Assembly: GCA_002452745.1 (NCBI GenBank)
Contig: DKFC01000014.1
Span: forward strand, 62,001 to 126,000
Source of the DNA: Firmicutes bacterium UBA6806
GTDB lineage: Bacteria; Bacillota; Clostridia; Peptostreptococcales; Acidaminobacteraceae
Reading direction: 5' to 3'
Length of the DNA stretch: 64,000 nucleotides
Numbering within the stretch: position 1 is the stretch's first letter; every line of letters starts with the position of its first letter. This document shows positions 1-8,732 of this stretch, in pieces. Under the pieces are notes generated by a model. The model made no database searches, had not been told where the DNA came from, and worked only from the letters and a program-made list of their open reading frames with translations. The position numbers were made by a program, and so were the translations under genes.

Positions 1-155
1 ATAACAAGTTCTGGTTTAAGTTCTTTATATTTTTCAATAGCTTTTTGACCATTTTCAGCTTCACCAACAACCTCATAACCGTTCTTGGTCAAAACATCTT
101 TGATCATCATCCTCATAAATGCTGCGTCATCAACAACTAATATTGTATTAGCCAT
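1..155 (-). CDS. cheY: CheY chemotaxis response regulator, N-terminal part (cut by window edge)
   Basis: Single-domain receiver protein that, once phosphorylated by CheA, binds FliM/FliY at the flagellar switch. The visible 51 residues begin MANTILVVDDAAFMR. The acidic pair DD at residues 9-10 is the Mg-binding site of the receiver fold. The acceptor aspartate (around residue 54) lies just beyond the window edge, so it cannot be checked. The ATG at 155 is preceded by an AAGGAGGA ribosome site at 161-168. It follows fliY by 18 bases and is probably co-transcribed with fliM-fliY from the sigma-28-type promoter at 2347-2373. Identity as the switch CheY rather than another small receiver is inferred from the fliM-fliY-cheY gene order known in Bacillus. 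Confidence 0.9.
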   Translation of the reverse strand, partial: MANTILVVDDAAFMRMMIKDVLTKNGYEVVGEAENGQKAIEKYKELKPELV

Positions 156-173
156 ATCGTTCCTCCTTAAAAA

Positions 174-1289
174 TTATTCAGTAATCCTTTTAGGTATGAT
201 TATATCGGTTATTCTAATGCCGTAATTTTCATCAACAACAACAACTTCACCTTTTGCAATCTTCTTGCCATTTGCAAGCACATCCAAAGGCTCCCCTACT
301 AGTCTGTCGAGTTCAATAACCGTTCCCACTCCAAAGTCTAAAATCTCATTGATTTTTTTACCAGTTCTTCCAAGCTCAACAGTAATTTCGAGCGGAACAT
401 CCCTGATAAGTTCTATATCATTATTATAATACATTTGAGCAGAATTTCCATCAAAATTTTCAAACTGCAACGGAACCGCATTGACTTTTTGGTTTGAAAC
501 GTTTGATTTTCGGTCATCTTCTTCATAATAGTACTGAGGCTTAGGTGCTTCTTGTTTTGGAGAAACTCTTTCTTCTTCCATAGCAGGCGCTTTTGGTGCT
601 GGCGCAGGTTCAGGCTCTGGAGTCCCCTTAATAATAGTCGCAACCATTTGTTTTGCAACATCCACAGGTAATACCTGCATAATTTCAGAGTCAATTAAAT
701 CACCGACTGTCATCCTAAAAGCAATCTTTACCACTCTATCGGCTTTTGATACCCCAAATTGAGTGTAATCTAACTCTGAAATCTTATCATGGTATGCTTC
801 TGGTGGTGATATGTCGATTTTTTTGCCAAGCATTTCTGAAAGCGATGTCGATGACGACCCAATCATTTGATTCATGGCCTCACTAATAGCACTTAAATGT
901 AAGTCATTGAGCTCACTGGAAATGTTAGTGCCATCGCCACCCATCATAAGGTCAGTTATAATTTTAACATCTTTTTCATGTAAAATCAAAAAGTTTACGC
1001 CTTCTATACCAACTTTATAAGTAATGTTAATTAAAACCGATGGACTTTGAAATTCCTCAGCAAGGACTTCCATTGTTGTTTCAGATACCCTTGGTGTCGT
1101 AATGGTTACTTTTTTATTAAGGAGAGTGAAAAGCGTCGTTGCCGCCGTTCCCATGCTAATATTCCCAATTTCGCCAATTGCGTCAGCCTCTTCATCTGTC
1201 AGCTGTGTTTCAATAGAATCGGTTGCAGGCGTACTAGCACCACCACCCAACAATGCATCTATTTCCTCTTGCGAAAGCATATCAGTCAT
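174..1289 (-). CDS. fliY: Flagellar switch protein FliY (CheC-type phosphatase fused to FliN-like SpoA domain)
   Basis: C-ring protein that removes phosphate from CheY-P and forms part of the rotor. An N-terminal peptide MLSQEEIDALLGGG resembles the CheY-P-binding tail of FliM. It is followed by a CheC-like domain (about residues 35-230) carrying both E-x3-N catalytic sites (EIGN near residue 43 and SEAMNQ near 138). A Pro/Glu-rich linker follows, then a C-terminal SpoA/FliN domain (about 290-370). The start is set to ATG 1289 because the GGAAGGGG site at 1299-1306 is correctly spaced for it. An in-frame ATG at 1298 directly abuts that site. The start of the gene overlaps the end of fliM by 8 bases, suggesting translational coupling. 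Confidence 0.95.
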   Translation of the reverse strand: MTDMLSQEEIDALLGGGASTPATDSIETQLTDEEADAIGEIGNISMGTAATTLFTLLNKKVTITTPRVSETTMEVLAEEFQSPSVLINITYKVGIEGVNFLILHEKDVKIITDLMMGGDGTNISSELNDLHLSAISEAMNQMIGSSSTSLSEMLGKKIDISPPEAYHDKISELDYTQFGVSKADRVVKIAFRMTVGDLIDSEIMQVLPVDVAKQMVATIIKGTPEPEPAPAPKAPAMEEERVSPKQEAPKPQYYYEEDDRKSNVSNQKVNAVPLQFENFDGNSAQMYYNNDIELIRDVPLEITVELGRTGKKINEILDFGVGTVIELDRLVGEPLDVLANGKKIAKGEVVVVDENYGIRITDIIIPKRITE

Positions 1290-2289
1290 TTGATTCATCC
1301 CCTTCCGTTATAACGTCTGTTATCATAACAGCAACATTTTTCTTCTTAATCCCTGGTTTTCCTTTGAACTTGATTTTATCTTCAACATATATTTCAAGCG
1401 AGTCATCCACTTTCTTGTTAAGTAAGATAATATCACCACGCTGTAAATTCAAAAGTTCAGCAACCGATATGCTCGAACCGCCCACCACAGTGGTTAGTTT
1501 TAACTTAGATCGACTGATTCCAGTCTCCAAAGCATTTCTCTCTTCATCGGTTACTTCTTTCTTATTGCTAGTGGCAAACCAGAGCCTCGAGCTCAAGCTC
1601 GGTAAAATCGGTTCAATGACATAATGAGGAATACAGATGTTAACCATTCCCTCAGAATCGCCAATGTTTATATTGAAAGTGACAAGTGCTATGGATTCGG
1701 CTGGTGAGACAATCTGAGCAAACTGAGAGTTCGTTTCTATGTTCTCAAGTTTAGGCCTCAACTCCACAATATTTCCCCACGGCTCTTTTAGCAAATTGAT
1801 AAACTTAATCAATATGTTTCTTAGTAAGGTCATCTCTATTTCAGTTAAAGAGCGGTTCTCTTTGCTAGTTCCAGCTGATTTTCCGGTTCCGCCTAGAACC
1901 CTTTCAATCATGGCATAGGCTATATCAGAGGATACATCTATTATAATTTGTCCGCTAAATGGCGCAAAATCTATAATTCCCAAAATAGCAGGATTTGATA
2001 TAGAATTGCTGAACTCTGTGTAAATCAAACTCTGTACAGAAATAACTTCCACTTCAATATAAGTTCTCAAATAACCAGATAAGAAGTTGTTTAAAAGTCT
2101 CGAAAAGTTCTCATGTATAATTTCAAGTGTCCTCAATTGATCCTTTGCAAACTTGTCAGGTCTTGAAAAGTCATATTTTCGGACTTTTTTCTCTTTTTTC
2201 TCCTCTTCAATATCCTTGACGTCAACTTCCCCGGTACTCAATGCGGCGAGCAGTTCGTCTATCTCATTTTGCGATAAAACATCTGACAT
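1282..2289 (-). CDS. fliM: Flagellar motor switch protein FliM
   Basis: Middle C-ring protein that receives CheY-P and relays the signal to FliG. The N-terminus MSDVLSQNEIDELLAAL is the conserved CheY-P-binding motif. The central CheC-like domain (about residues 45-230) and the C-terminal SpoA domain (about 250-330, with the end of the product reading AVMITDVITEG) match the family in order and length (335 aa). ATG 2289 has a GGGAGGTGAGG site just upstream. It is the first gene after a perfect sigma-28-type promoter at 2347-2373, so fliM-fliY-cheY can probably be transcribed separately from the upstream hook and motor genes. Confidence 0.96.
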   Translation of the reverse strand: MSDVLSQNEIDELLAALSTGEVDVKDIEEEKKEKKVRKYDFSRPDKFAKDQLRTLEIIHENFSRLLNNFLSGYLRTYIEVEVISVQSLIYTEFSNSISNPAILGIIDFAPFSGQIIIDVSSDIAYAMIERVLGGTGKSAGTSKENRSLTEIEMTLLRNILIKFINLLKEPWGNIVELRPKLENIETNSQFAQIVSPAESIALVTFNINIGDSEGMVNICIPHYVIEPILPSLSSRLWFATSNKKEVTDEERNALETGISRSKLKLTTVVGGSSISVAELLNLQRGDIILLNKKVDDSLEIYVEDKIKFKGKPGIKKKNVAVMITDVITEGDESND

Positions 2290-2346
2290 ATCCTCACCTC
2301 CCTTTTCTACAGTCTATTCTATTATACAAGTATAATGCTAATATTA

Positions 2347-2373
2347 TTATCGGCAATTTGGCCTATTTTTTTA
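2347..2373 (-). promoter_or_regulatory. Sigma-28 (SigD/FliA) type promoter for fliM-fliY-cheY
   Basis: On the minus strand TAAA (2373-2370), a 15-base spacer and GCCGATAA (2354-2347) match the flagellar sigma-28 consensus at every position. The -35 element includes the fliL stop codon TAA. The predicted transcript would start near 2340, about 50 bases before the fliM ATG. Confidence 0.8.
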
Positions 2374-2793
2374 ACCCTGCACAATAAAAGGTTGAATATA
2401 GACATCTGTTATGGTTTCTTCATCAGATTCCAAGACTTCTATAACCATCTCTTTAATTCGATCCCTAATCCGTTGCTTTCCATTTGGCTTATCGATGTCT
2501 TCTGAAAGCGTAGACCTCATAATTTCATCTATGTTATTTACAATTTTAGTCTTGTTCTTGTCGAGTTCTGCCAAAACGTCTGCATTTGTATATTCAATAG
2601 TCACCTGATATTTGATGATTTTGGAACTGCCCTCATCTCCCAGATTTGAATAAGCCTCGTCTAGTTTATACTCCAAATAGACAATCTCAGGTTCAGCTTT
2701 TGGCTTGCTCAGTACAAATACAAATACGACTGCTCCCACAACAAGAAGCAAAACTACCGCAACTGCAATAATTATAATTAATTTCTTGTTCAC
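2371..2793 (-). CDS. fliL: Flagellar basal body-associated protein FliL
   Basis: Inner-membrane protein that surrounds the stator and helps motor output. The 140-residue product has a short basic N-terminus, one transmembrane helix (about residues 5-27, IIIIAVAVVLLLVVGAVVF) and an extracytoplasmic FliL domain ending in IQPFIVQG. The start is placed at GTG 2793, which has an AGGAGGA site at 2801-2807 and lies one base after the motB stop. The upstream ATG at 2877 would overlap motB by 83 bases and add a non-conserved tail. Its stop codon is part of the sigma-28 promoter for fliM. Confidence 0.93.
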   Translation of the reverse strand: MNKKLIIIIAVAVVLLLVVGAVVFVFVLSKPKAEPEIVYLEYKLDEAYSNLGDEGSSKIIKYQVTIEYTNADVLAELDKNKTKIVNNIDEIMRSTLSEDIDKPNGKQRIRDRIKEMVIEVLESDEETITDVYIQPFIVQG

Positions 2794-2794
2794 T

Positions 2795-3556
2795 TTATTG
2801 TCCTCCTTGACTTTGATTTGTTTGATTTGTATCGGCTGTTTTAACAACGACAATATCCACGCGTCTATTAGCAGCACGGCCTTCTGTCGTTGTGTTCACT
2901 GCAATTGGATGATATTCGCCATACCCAGAGGCCGATAACCGCTCCGGAAGCAATCCAGCATTTTCGATAAAAAACTTAACTACATTTGTAGCCCTGTTAG
3001 TTGACAATTCCCAGTTAGAGGGATAAATTGCCGTCTTTATGGGAACGTTATCCGTGTGCCCTTCCACTCGTATCTGCTCGTCAATAAACTCTTCTGATGT
3101 CAACAAGTTTCCTAAAAACGCCAAAATGTCATATGAATCTGTTTTGACATATGCGCTTCCAGAGTCAAACAGAACATTGTCCTTAAATCTTATAATCAAA
3201 CCATAACTTTCAAGTTCTACATCTACTTCTGCCTGCATCTGATTTTGGTTGATGTATTCCTCAACCTTTTTCTTCAAGGCCTCAAGTTTATCCTGTTCAA
3301 TAACCTGTTTTGTAGAAGTGGAGTTCTCCGGCATTGCATCAAAGACCATCGGCGCTTCCGAAAGACTTTTCCCACCTTCCAACACGCCTGCCGACCCCTG
3401 AAACGATAGCATTACCGCTTCGAATTTTTGTGCGTCAATCGATGAAAATGCAAACAGTAGAACGAAAAAACACATAAGTAGAGTTACCATATCGCCATAA
3501 GTATTCATCCACTCTGGAGCGCCTTGTTTACACTCTGGACATTTATCCTTAGCCAT
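2795..3556 (-). CDS. motB: Flagellar motor stator protein MotB
   Basis: Stator subunit that anchors the ion channel to peptidoglycan. The single transmembrane helix (about residues 20-42) carries the essential ion-binding aspartate D22 in NTYGDMVTLLMCFFVLLF. The C-terminal OmpA-like domain (about 140-245) shows GHTDNVPI and the ATNVVKFF helix. The extreme N-terminus has a CPEC cysteine pair. The sequence alone does not decide between proton and sodium coupling. The ATG overlaps the end of motA by 8 bases, so the pair is translationally coupled. Confidence 0.96.
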   Translation of the reverse strand: MAKDKCPECKQGAPEWMNTYGDMVTLLMCFFVLLFAFSSIDAQKFEAVMLSFQGSAGVLEGGKSLSEAPMVFDAMPENSTSTKQVIEQDKLEALKKKVEEYINQNQMQAEVDVELESYGLIIRFKDNVLFDSGSAYVKTDSYDILAFLGNLLTSEEFIDEQIRVEGHTDNVPIKTAIYPSNWELSTNRATNVVKFFIENAGLLPERLSASGYGEYHPIAVNTTTEGRAANRRVDIVVVKTADTNQTNQSQGGQ

Positions 3557-4337
3557 TTTCTGTATTCGCCTCCTGCGTTCCCACTGATTTTCTAACTGAT
3601 GGTGGTAGGAACACTTTTAGTTTCTCTTCGATGATTCTTGGGTTTTCACCAGCTTGAATCGACAAAAGGCCTTCAATCATGACACTTCTAATTAAAATTT
3701 CCTCATTCGATTTAAGACTTAGTTTCCCAGCCATTGGAATAAATATAAGATTCGCAAAGAGCGATCCGTAAAATGTTGTCAGCAACGCAACCGCCATTGA
3801 CGGTCCAATTGAAGACGGGTCAGAAAGATTTTGAAGCATGGCAACAAGTCCAACCAACGTTCCAACCATCCCAAACGCTGGGCAAAGAGATCCCATAACT
3901 TCGAGCTGGGCCTTTCCTCTTGCATGTCTCTCAGACAGATTTTCAATTTCAGTTTCAAGGATATTTTTTACCAATTCAGGGTCTGTACCATCCACGATGA
4001 GCATAACGCCTTTTTGCAGAAAATCATCCTTGATTTCTGAAACAGCCTCTTCTAAAGCCAGTAGACCTTCACGTCTTGCAACATTTGCCAGTTCAATGAT
4101 TTTTGTGATGATCTGATCAATATCAAACTCATTGTTCTTAATGGTCTTCGTCAAAACTTTTCCAAATTTTACGACATCACTCAGTGGAAATGCAACAAGC
4201 CACCCGGCAATCATCCCACCTAGAACGATAACCAGCGAAGGTGCATTGATGTAATTTTTTAATTCGCTACCACTTAATATAGACCATCCTACTAGCGCGA
4301 ACCCTAATACAATCCCAATTATAGTAGTTATATCCAA
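3549..4337 (-). CDS. motA: Flagellar motor stator protein MotA
   Basis: Four-helix membrane subunit of the stator channel that contacts FliG. Hydrophobic segments lie near residues 4-22, 30-50, 145-170 and 180-205. The conserved region FGMVGTLVGLVAML lines the channel side of helix 3. I place the start at TTG 4337 (MDITTIIGIVLGF), because the AGAGGTG site at 4344-4350 is well spaced for it and this matches the family N-terminus. The GTG at 4346 lies inside that ribosome site. It directly precedes motB with an 8-base overlap. Confidence 0.95.
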   Translation of the reverse strand: MDITTIIGIVLGFALVGWSILSGSELKNYINAPSLVIVLGGMIAGWLVAFPLSDVVKFGKVLTKTIKNNEFDIDQIITKIIELANVARREGLLALEEAVSEIKDDFLQKGVMLIVDGTDPELVKNILETEIENLSERHARGKAQLEVMGSLCPAFGMVGTLVGLVAMLQNLSDPSSIGPSMAVALLTTFYGSLFANLIFIPMAGKLSLKSNEEILIRSVMIEGLLSIQAGENPRIIEEKLKVFLPPSVRKSVGTQEANTENG

Positions 4338-4513
4338 AACGCACACCTCTTTTTCATAATCTGCTTTTATATGGATTTATTTTGAGTGCTTTTCGCAAAA
4401 ATCCATTGTATATTCATTAAAATTGATAAGCATGTCCGCTAAAATTCATTATGTTACATTCTCTTTATGAGTTAAAGAAGTTCACGCTTAGCAATTCAAA
4501 CGACTATAAGTAT

Positions 4514-4696
4514 TTATTTACTTATTTTTCTGTTATATTCAATAATTCGATCAATTATTTCATCAATTTTTTCTTTTACGATTATTTTTTTTCCGGTGGT
4601 AAGAGTAATCATCGTGTCAGGTGTCTCTTCTATAAATTCAATCAAGTTAGAATTGATGTAAATCACATCTCCGTTTAGCTTGGTTACTTTTATCAT
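4514..4696 (-). CDS. flbD: FlbD family flagellar protein
   Basis: Small protein of 60 residues beginning MIKVTKLNGDVIYINSNLIE and containing the TPDTMITLTTGKKIIVKE core typical of the FlbD family, which is found next to flgE and motA in Gram-positive flagellar operons. Its molecular role is poorly known. The ATG at 4696 has a GGAGGCCAT-like site upstream. It sits between flgE and motA in the expected place. A hairpin separates it from flgE. Confidence 0.88.
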   Translation of the reverse strand: MIKVTKLNGDVIYINSNLIEFIEETPDTMITLTTGKKIIVKEKIDEIIDRIIEYNRKISK

Positions 4697-4746
4697 ATGG
4701 CCTCCGAAAGTATCACGTTAAAGGACAGTTACATTTTCTCATCAAA

Positions 4747-4774
4747 ACTACCCGCAGTGTTCGCTACGGGTAGT
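4747..4774 (-). terminator. Hairpin between flgE and flbD (weak terminator or processing site)
   Basis: ACTACCCG (4747-4754) and CGGGTAGT (4767-4774) form an 8-bp stem with a 12-base loop. On the minus strand it is followed by only TTTTGA, so termination is likely partial. It could also protect the flgE mRNA end. Confidence 0.5.
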
Positions 4775-4781
4775 CACATAA

Positions 4782-6188
4782 CTATCGTTTCAAGTTGACC
4801 AATTCTTGTAAAATTTCATCACTGGTCGTTATAACCCTTGAATTTGCCTGAAACCCTCTTTGAGTGGTAATCATCTCTGTAAACTGCGCCGCTAAATCCA
4901 CATTACTCATCTCAAGCGCCCCCGGTGTCAAGTCGCCAAAACTGCCCGATGATGGAACACCATATTTAGGCGTTCCCGAGTTAGGGGTTTCTTGGAACAA
5001 GTTTCCGCCGAGCTTCATAAGACCACCTGGGTTGTCAAAAGAAGCAAGTCCAATAGTTTGAAGTACTTTTTGTTCTCCATTTGTATAAATGCCGATAACT
5101 TCCCCTTTAGAAGAAATATTAAACGAATAAATTGATCCAGCTGAGTTCCCGTCAAGCTGAACACCTTTAGCGTCCGATTCTTGATTGTTTTGCGTGAAAA
5201 CTCTGGACTTTGTTACATCGCCACTCTCGAAGAACATGGATCGATTTATAGGAAGACTGATGTCAGACGCACCTGGAACTTGAATCCCAAGTGTCCCCGA
5301 GTATGAAACATCAGTGCTTGCAGCTAAAGTCGGATCAGTACCAGTTGGATACGATACTAAATCTACAATATCTCCCGCTTCATTAAACATTGCATATAAA
5401 TCCGTTCCCGTTGCTGGAAACATTTGAGTCCCATCAGCATCTGTAATTGTCATTTTTCGATATGAATAGTTCAACGCCACAGAAGGCGTAATTGCAACAC
5501 CATCTTCATCATATTTCAAAGGATCATTTTCACCAATCCCTGGTATCGCAAGATTTTTTGCCGGATTTGTTGTACTGGATTTAGAAGTCGTTAATGGATC
5601 TCCTTCAAAATTAATATTCAGCGTATGAACATCTCCCAGTGAATCGTATACATCCACGGTAGTGTGATATTCAGAATCAGAGGTACTGATATTTCCCTTT
5701 AATATAACCGCTGAAGACGTAGAAGCCTGTTTAGTATCCGATTGATTGATTTGAATTGGCTTAAACTCATTGTCTAAAACTCTAAGGCCATCTAAAGTCG
5801 TCAAGTAGCCTTGTTCATCCAACACGAAATTTCCCGCTCTCGTGTAGTATTTGTTTTGTCCTGTGGCATCATCCGTTACCATGAAAAAGCCTTCGCCATC
5901 AATCATTAAATCTGTCGCCACATCGGTTCTCTGTACTGCACCTTTTGTGTGGTTCACAGAAATACCTGCGGTTGTGGTTCCAAGGCCAACTTGCATTGGA
6001 TTGGTACCACCACGGCTTGCTGAAGAAGAACTTGCACCTTTTAAAGTCTGTGAATACATTTCAGCAAATGTAACACTGGATGCCTTATATCCAACTGTAT
6101 TGACGTTGGCAATGTTATTGCCAATGACGTCCATTTTCAACTGATGCGCCCTTAAAGACGAAACACCAGAAAACATTGATCTCATCAT
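4782..6188 (-). CDS. flgE: Flagellar hook protein FlgE
   Basis: Structural subunit of the flagellar hook, exported through the rod. The N-terminal rod-family helix (SGVSSLRAHQLKMDVIGNNI, residues about 6-25) with NVNTVGYKAS is followed by a beta-rich middle region (about 90-380). The conserved C-terminal helix has EMITTQRGFQANSRVITTSD. The start is set at ATG 6188, with AGGAGG at 6199-6204. An upstream start at 6221 would read through the ribosome site. It is preceded by flgD and the TIGR02530-type gene, the order seen in other Clostridia. The 468-residue length is within the normal range. Confidence 0.96.
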   Translation of the reverse strand: MMRSMFSGVSSLRAHQLKMDVIGNNIANVNTVGYKASSVTFAEMYSQTLKGASSSSASRGGTNPMQVGLGTTTAGISVNHTKGAVQRTDVATDLMIDGEGFFMVTDDATGQNKYYTRAGNFVLDEQGYLTTLDGLRVLDNEFKPIQINQSDTKQASTSSAVILKGNISTSDSEYHTTVDVYDSLGDVHTLNINFEGDPLTTSKSSTTNPAKNLAIPGIGENDPLKYDEDGVAITPSVALNYSYRKMTITDADGTQMFPATGTDLYAMFNEAGDIVDLVSYPTGTDPTLAASTDVSYSGTLGIQVPGASDISLPINRSMFFESGDVTKSRVFTQNNQESDAKGVQLDGNSAGSIYSFNISSKGEVIGIYTNGEQKVLQTIGLASFDNPGGLMKLGGNLFQETPNSGTPKYGVPSSGSFGDLTPGALEMSNVDLAAQFTEMITTQRGFQANSRVITTSDEILQELVNLKR

Positions 6189-6261
6189 AATGAAATAACC
6201 TCCTGCGAGCAGCATCCTCATCTATCAGTCAGAGGATGAAAGCCTCCTTAAAAGGTCCAGC

Positions 6262-6669
6262 TTAAATAATGACTGCTCCATCTATATTTGTAAATACACT
6301 GTCTTGTAATTGATCATCAACGGCTGCAGTGATGATGGTCTTATTTTGCACACTAGCTATAAATACCTTGTTGTCCATCATAATCAGCGCTTCTCTCACA
6401 CCCTTTTGACTTGCTTTATCAACCGCTGAGTTGATTCTGCTCAGTTCCTGATCCGTCAATTGAATGTTGCGAGAGTTCAGCCGATCTATGGCATGCTTTG
6501 AAAATTTAACATCTTCGCTTTTTTGTATCTTATTGAGAATTTCGTTGAAACTTGGACCTTCTGTAATTGTCCTATTTTGAACGCTCTGATTGCCTTTCGA
6601 AGAATCGACGCCATTGATCTTGGTTCGCTTCAAAACATAATCATTGTTCATTCCATTAAAATTATTCAC
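6262..6669 (-). CDS. Flagellar operon protein of the TIGR02530 type
   Basis: A 135-residue protein whose central FSKHAIDRLNSRNI segment and C-terminal MMDNKVFIASVQNKTIITAA are characteristic of the small conserved protein found between flgD and flgE in Gram-positive flagellar operons (TIGR02530 family, function not established). The start is GTG 6669, with AGAAGGTG just upstream. It lies 16 bases after flgD and about 70 bases before flgE. A role in hook assembly is inferred only from position. Confidence 0.85.
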   Translation of the reverse strand: MNNFNGMNNDYVLKRTKINGVDSSKGNQSVQNRTITEGPSFNEILNKIQKSEDVKFSKHAIDRLNSRNIQLTDQELSRINSAVDKASQKGVREALIMMDNKVFIASVQNKTIITAAVDDQLQDSVFTNIDGAVII

Positions 6670-6685
6670 ATTAACACCTTCTCAA

Positions 6686-7168
6686 CTAGTTTCCCAAACT
6701 GGCAAGTATTTCATCTGAAGACGTCGCTTCGTCTTCATCTTCGCTTTTAGAACCAAAGTACTGTTCCATTGCATTATTGATTTTTACCAATTGATTAACA
6801 ATTTCTGAATTTTCATCTGTATCTTCAGAATCTCCGGATTTGTCAGAAATCATTTGTGTTATCAAATCGGTTAGATTTTTTAGTTGCGTCGCAATTATTT
6901 CATTATAGGCATTTGTTGTCTCTGTCGCTTCGCTGATATTGGCCAGCTGTTCAACAGAAGAGTATTGAGCCATTTGCGTAATATACTGCGAATTGTCCAT
7001 TGGACTCAATGGATCTTGATACTGAAGTTGAACTGTCATGAGCTTCAAAAAAGCATCCTTGTCAAGTTCTTGATTCTTTCGCCTCTGCGTATTTTCAGAA
7101 TCATTGGTAATTGAATTTAACTTGTCTATTTGACTTTCGGTAAACGAACCGCTAATCGGAAAAGCCAT
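6686..7168 (-). CDS. flgD: Flagellar hook assembly scaffold FlgD (short form)
   Basis: Hook cap protein that polymerises FlgE. The conserved FlgD N-domain is clear: DAFLKLMTVQLQYQDPLSPM, then SQYITQMAQYSSVEQL. The protein is 160 residues. It lacks the larger C-terminal tudor/Fn3-like region of proteobacterial FlgD and ends in an acidic tail, like other Gram-positive forms. The start is ATG 7168, with AGGAGGTG at 7175-7182 and 6 bases of spacing. The GTG at 7177 lies within that site. Confidence 0.93.
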   Translation of the reverse strand: MAFPISGSFTESQIDKLNSITNDSENTQRRKNQELDKDAFLKLMTVQLQYQDPLSPMDNSQYITQMAQYSSVEQLANISEATETTNAYNEIIATQLKNLTDLITQMISDKSGDSEDTDENSEIVNQLVKINNAMEQYFGSKSEDEDEATSSDEILASLGN

Positions 7169-7180
7169 TTGAGTCACCTC

Positions 7181-8722
7181 CTATGCATAGTAATTGATGG
7201 TTGAAATAGGTTCTTCACTGTTATTGTAAATCATGTCCTCCAAAGAGACATCCAGTCTTTCTTCAATAGTCAAATCTTTTGAGGTTTGATTTTTATTTTT
7301 ATTGCCATTTGATTGGAACGATTGGTCGCTTTCCTTTTTTCCAGAGTCAATCGAAACATTGATTTGATTAAGCTGATATCCCTTTTGAGTCAATGAGTGC
7401 TTCAAATTATCCAAATTGGATTCAACAGCCGCCTTCACCATTTCATTTTCCACATTAATTTCAGCTTGAACAACACCTTTGTGAATCGAAATTTTGAGTT
7501 CAACACTGCCAAGGGACTCAGGTTTTAGTTTCATCAGCATGTGTGACCCATTGTCGTCAAGTTTGACATTACCCCTGATGGAATCCATAATTTGATCAAA
7601 CACATCCTGTCTTGATACCGTTGTCTGTCCACTTGTTTGAAAGTACGTTCCGTTTGTAACTGTACTCGGTTGCTTCATGGTAATCTGATCGAGAATTGCA
7701 TTTGATTCAGACTGAGTTTTGGTAATAACCACTTCACCTTCTGAATTCGTCTTGACAGACACCTGCGTTTTGTCATCTGACTTTTGCTCTCTGTCATTAC
7801 TTTTTGCATCTGTATCCGATTTTGAATTGACACCTTCGATTTTCAAGCTAGCTTCATCACTCTCTTGCGAGTCTGATTCAACAACTTCCACATTTTTTTC
7901 AGTTGTCTCAGCCCTTTTCACATTGGCTTCTCCATTCAGCCCAAGTGTTGATCTCAACGTTTCAAAATCGCTTTCAGTTTTTTTGTCAGATGTCGGTTCA
8001 ACCACCTTTGCATCAGCAACTGTTTGTCCACTATCAGATGATTTTGTTAATGTTTCCAACTGTTTTAAAATCGCTTCTCCAAATGTGCCATCATCACTTT
8101 TATCCATTGACTCAATCTCTGTTTTAATCTCAGACAATTTATCCATCATTAACTGAAGTAATTTGGGATCTACTTGCTGATTATCATTTAGCTGAGAAGA
8201 AATTTGAATTTGAGTTATCAAGGTTGAAAGTTCCTGAAATTGCCCTGTCAGTTCTGTATTCGTCTCAAGAAGTTGTTGAAGTTCTGCCGGCGCTATGTTT
8301 AAAAGAGCCATTAGAGCGTTAAGCTCATCTTCTGAAATATTCAACTTATCCTCAATTGATTTTACAATTTCCTTTGTTTCATCTGTAACATCTTCAGCAT
8401 TGCTCTGTTTTTTTTCAGTCTTTACTGCCTTTGATTCTTTTTCAGTCTTCTTTGATTCAGTTTTACTTTCTGTCTTAGTTGACTGATCTGTTGTCCTTTG
8501 TCTTTCATTAACATTTTGCGTTTCCGCTTTTTTTGTTTCCATGTTATTGACTTCATTCTTGCGAATAGATGAAACGACCACTTGTGCGGATTCCGGTTTG
8601 TCCACCACCTGTTTCTTCTTCATCAGCTCACTAAACACATTGTTCTGTTCAGTGTTGGTTTGCCCAGTTTGTTTAAACACATTGAGAACGTGCACATTAG
8701 ATTGCAGTTCTCTGGTTAACAT
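7181..8722 (-). CDS. fliK: Flagellar hook-length control protein FliK
   Basis: Secreted molecular ruler that sets hook length and switches export specificity through FlhB. Of 513 residues, the first 370 are a low-complexity, Lys/Glu/Ser/Thr-rich region with little fixed structure, as expected for the ruler. The C-terminal Flg_hook domain (about 385-475) contains LKPESLGSVELKISIHKGVV followed by MVKAAVESNLDNLKHSL. ATG 8722 has a canonical AGGAGGTGA site. It lies between the ylxF-like gene and flgD, as in Bacillus. Confidence 0.93.
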   Translation of the reverse strand: MLTRELQSNVHVLNVFKQTGQTNTEQNNVFSELMKKKQVVDKPESAQVVVSSIRKNEVNNMETKKAETQNVNERQRTTDQSTKTESKTESKKTEKESKAVKTEKKQSNAEDVTDETKEIVKSIEDKLNISEDELNALMALLNIAPAELQQLLETNTELTGQFQELSTLITQIQISSQLNDNQQVDPKLLQLMMDKLSEIKTEIESMDKSDDGTFGEAILKQLETLTKSSDSGQTVADAKVVEPTSDKKTESDFETLRSTLGLNGEANVKRAETTEKNVEVVESDSQESDEASLKIEGVNSKSDTDAKSNDREQKSDDKTQVSVKTNSEGEVVITKTQSESNAILDQITMKQPSTVTNGTYFQTSGQTTVSRQDVFDQIMDSIRGNVKLDDNGSHMLMKLKPESLGSVELKISIHKGVVQAEINVENEMVKAAVESNLDNLKHSLTQKGYQLNQINVSIDSGKKESDQSFQSNGNKNKNQTSKDLTIEERLDVSLEDMIYNNSEEPISTINYYA

Positions 8723-8732
8723 TCGTCACCTC

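Noticed and set aside
2794..2877. ATG start of FliL at 2877
   Set aside because: It would overlap motB by 83 bases; GTG 2793 has an AGGAGGA site and gives the normal FliL length.
7719..8156. 145-residue plus-strand ORF opposite fliK
   Set aside because: Serine/phenylalanine-rich shadow of the low-complexity fliK gene, no ribosome site, no family resemblance.
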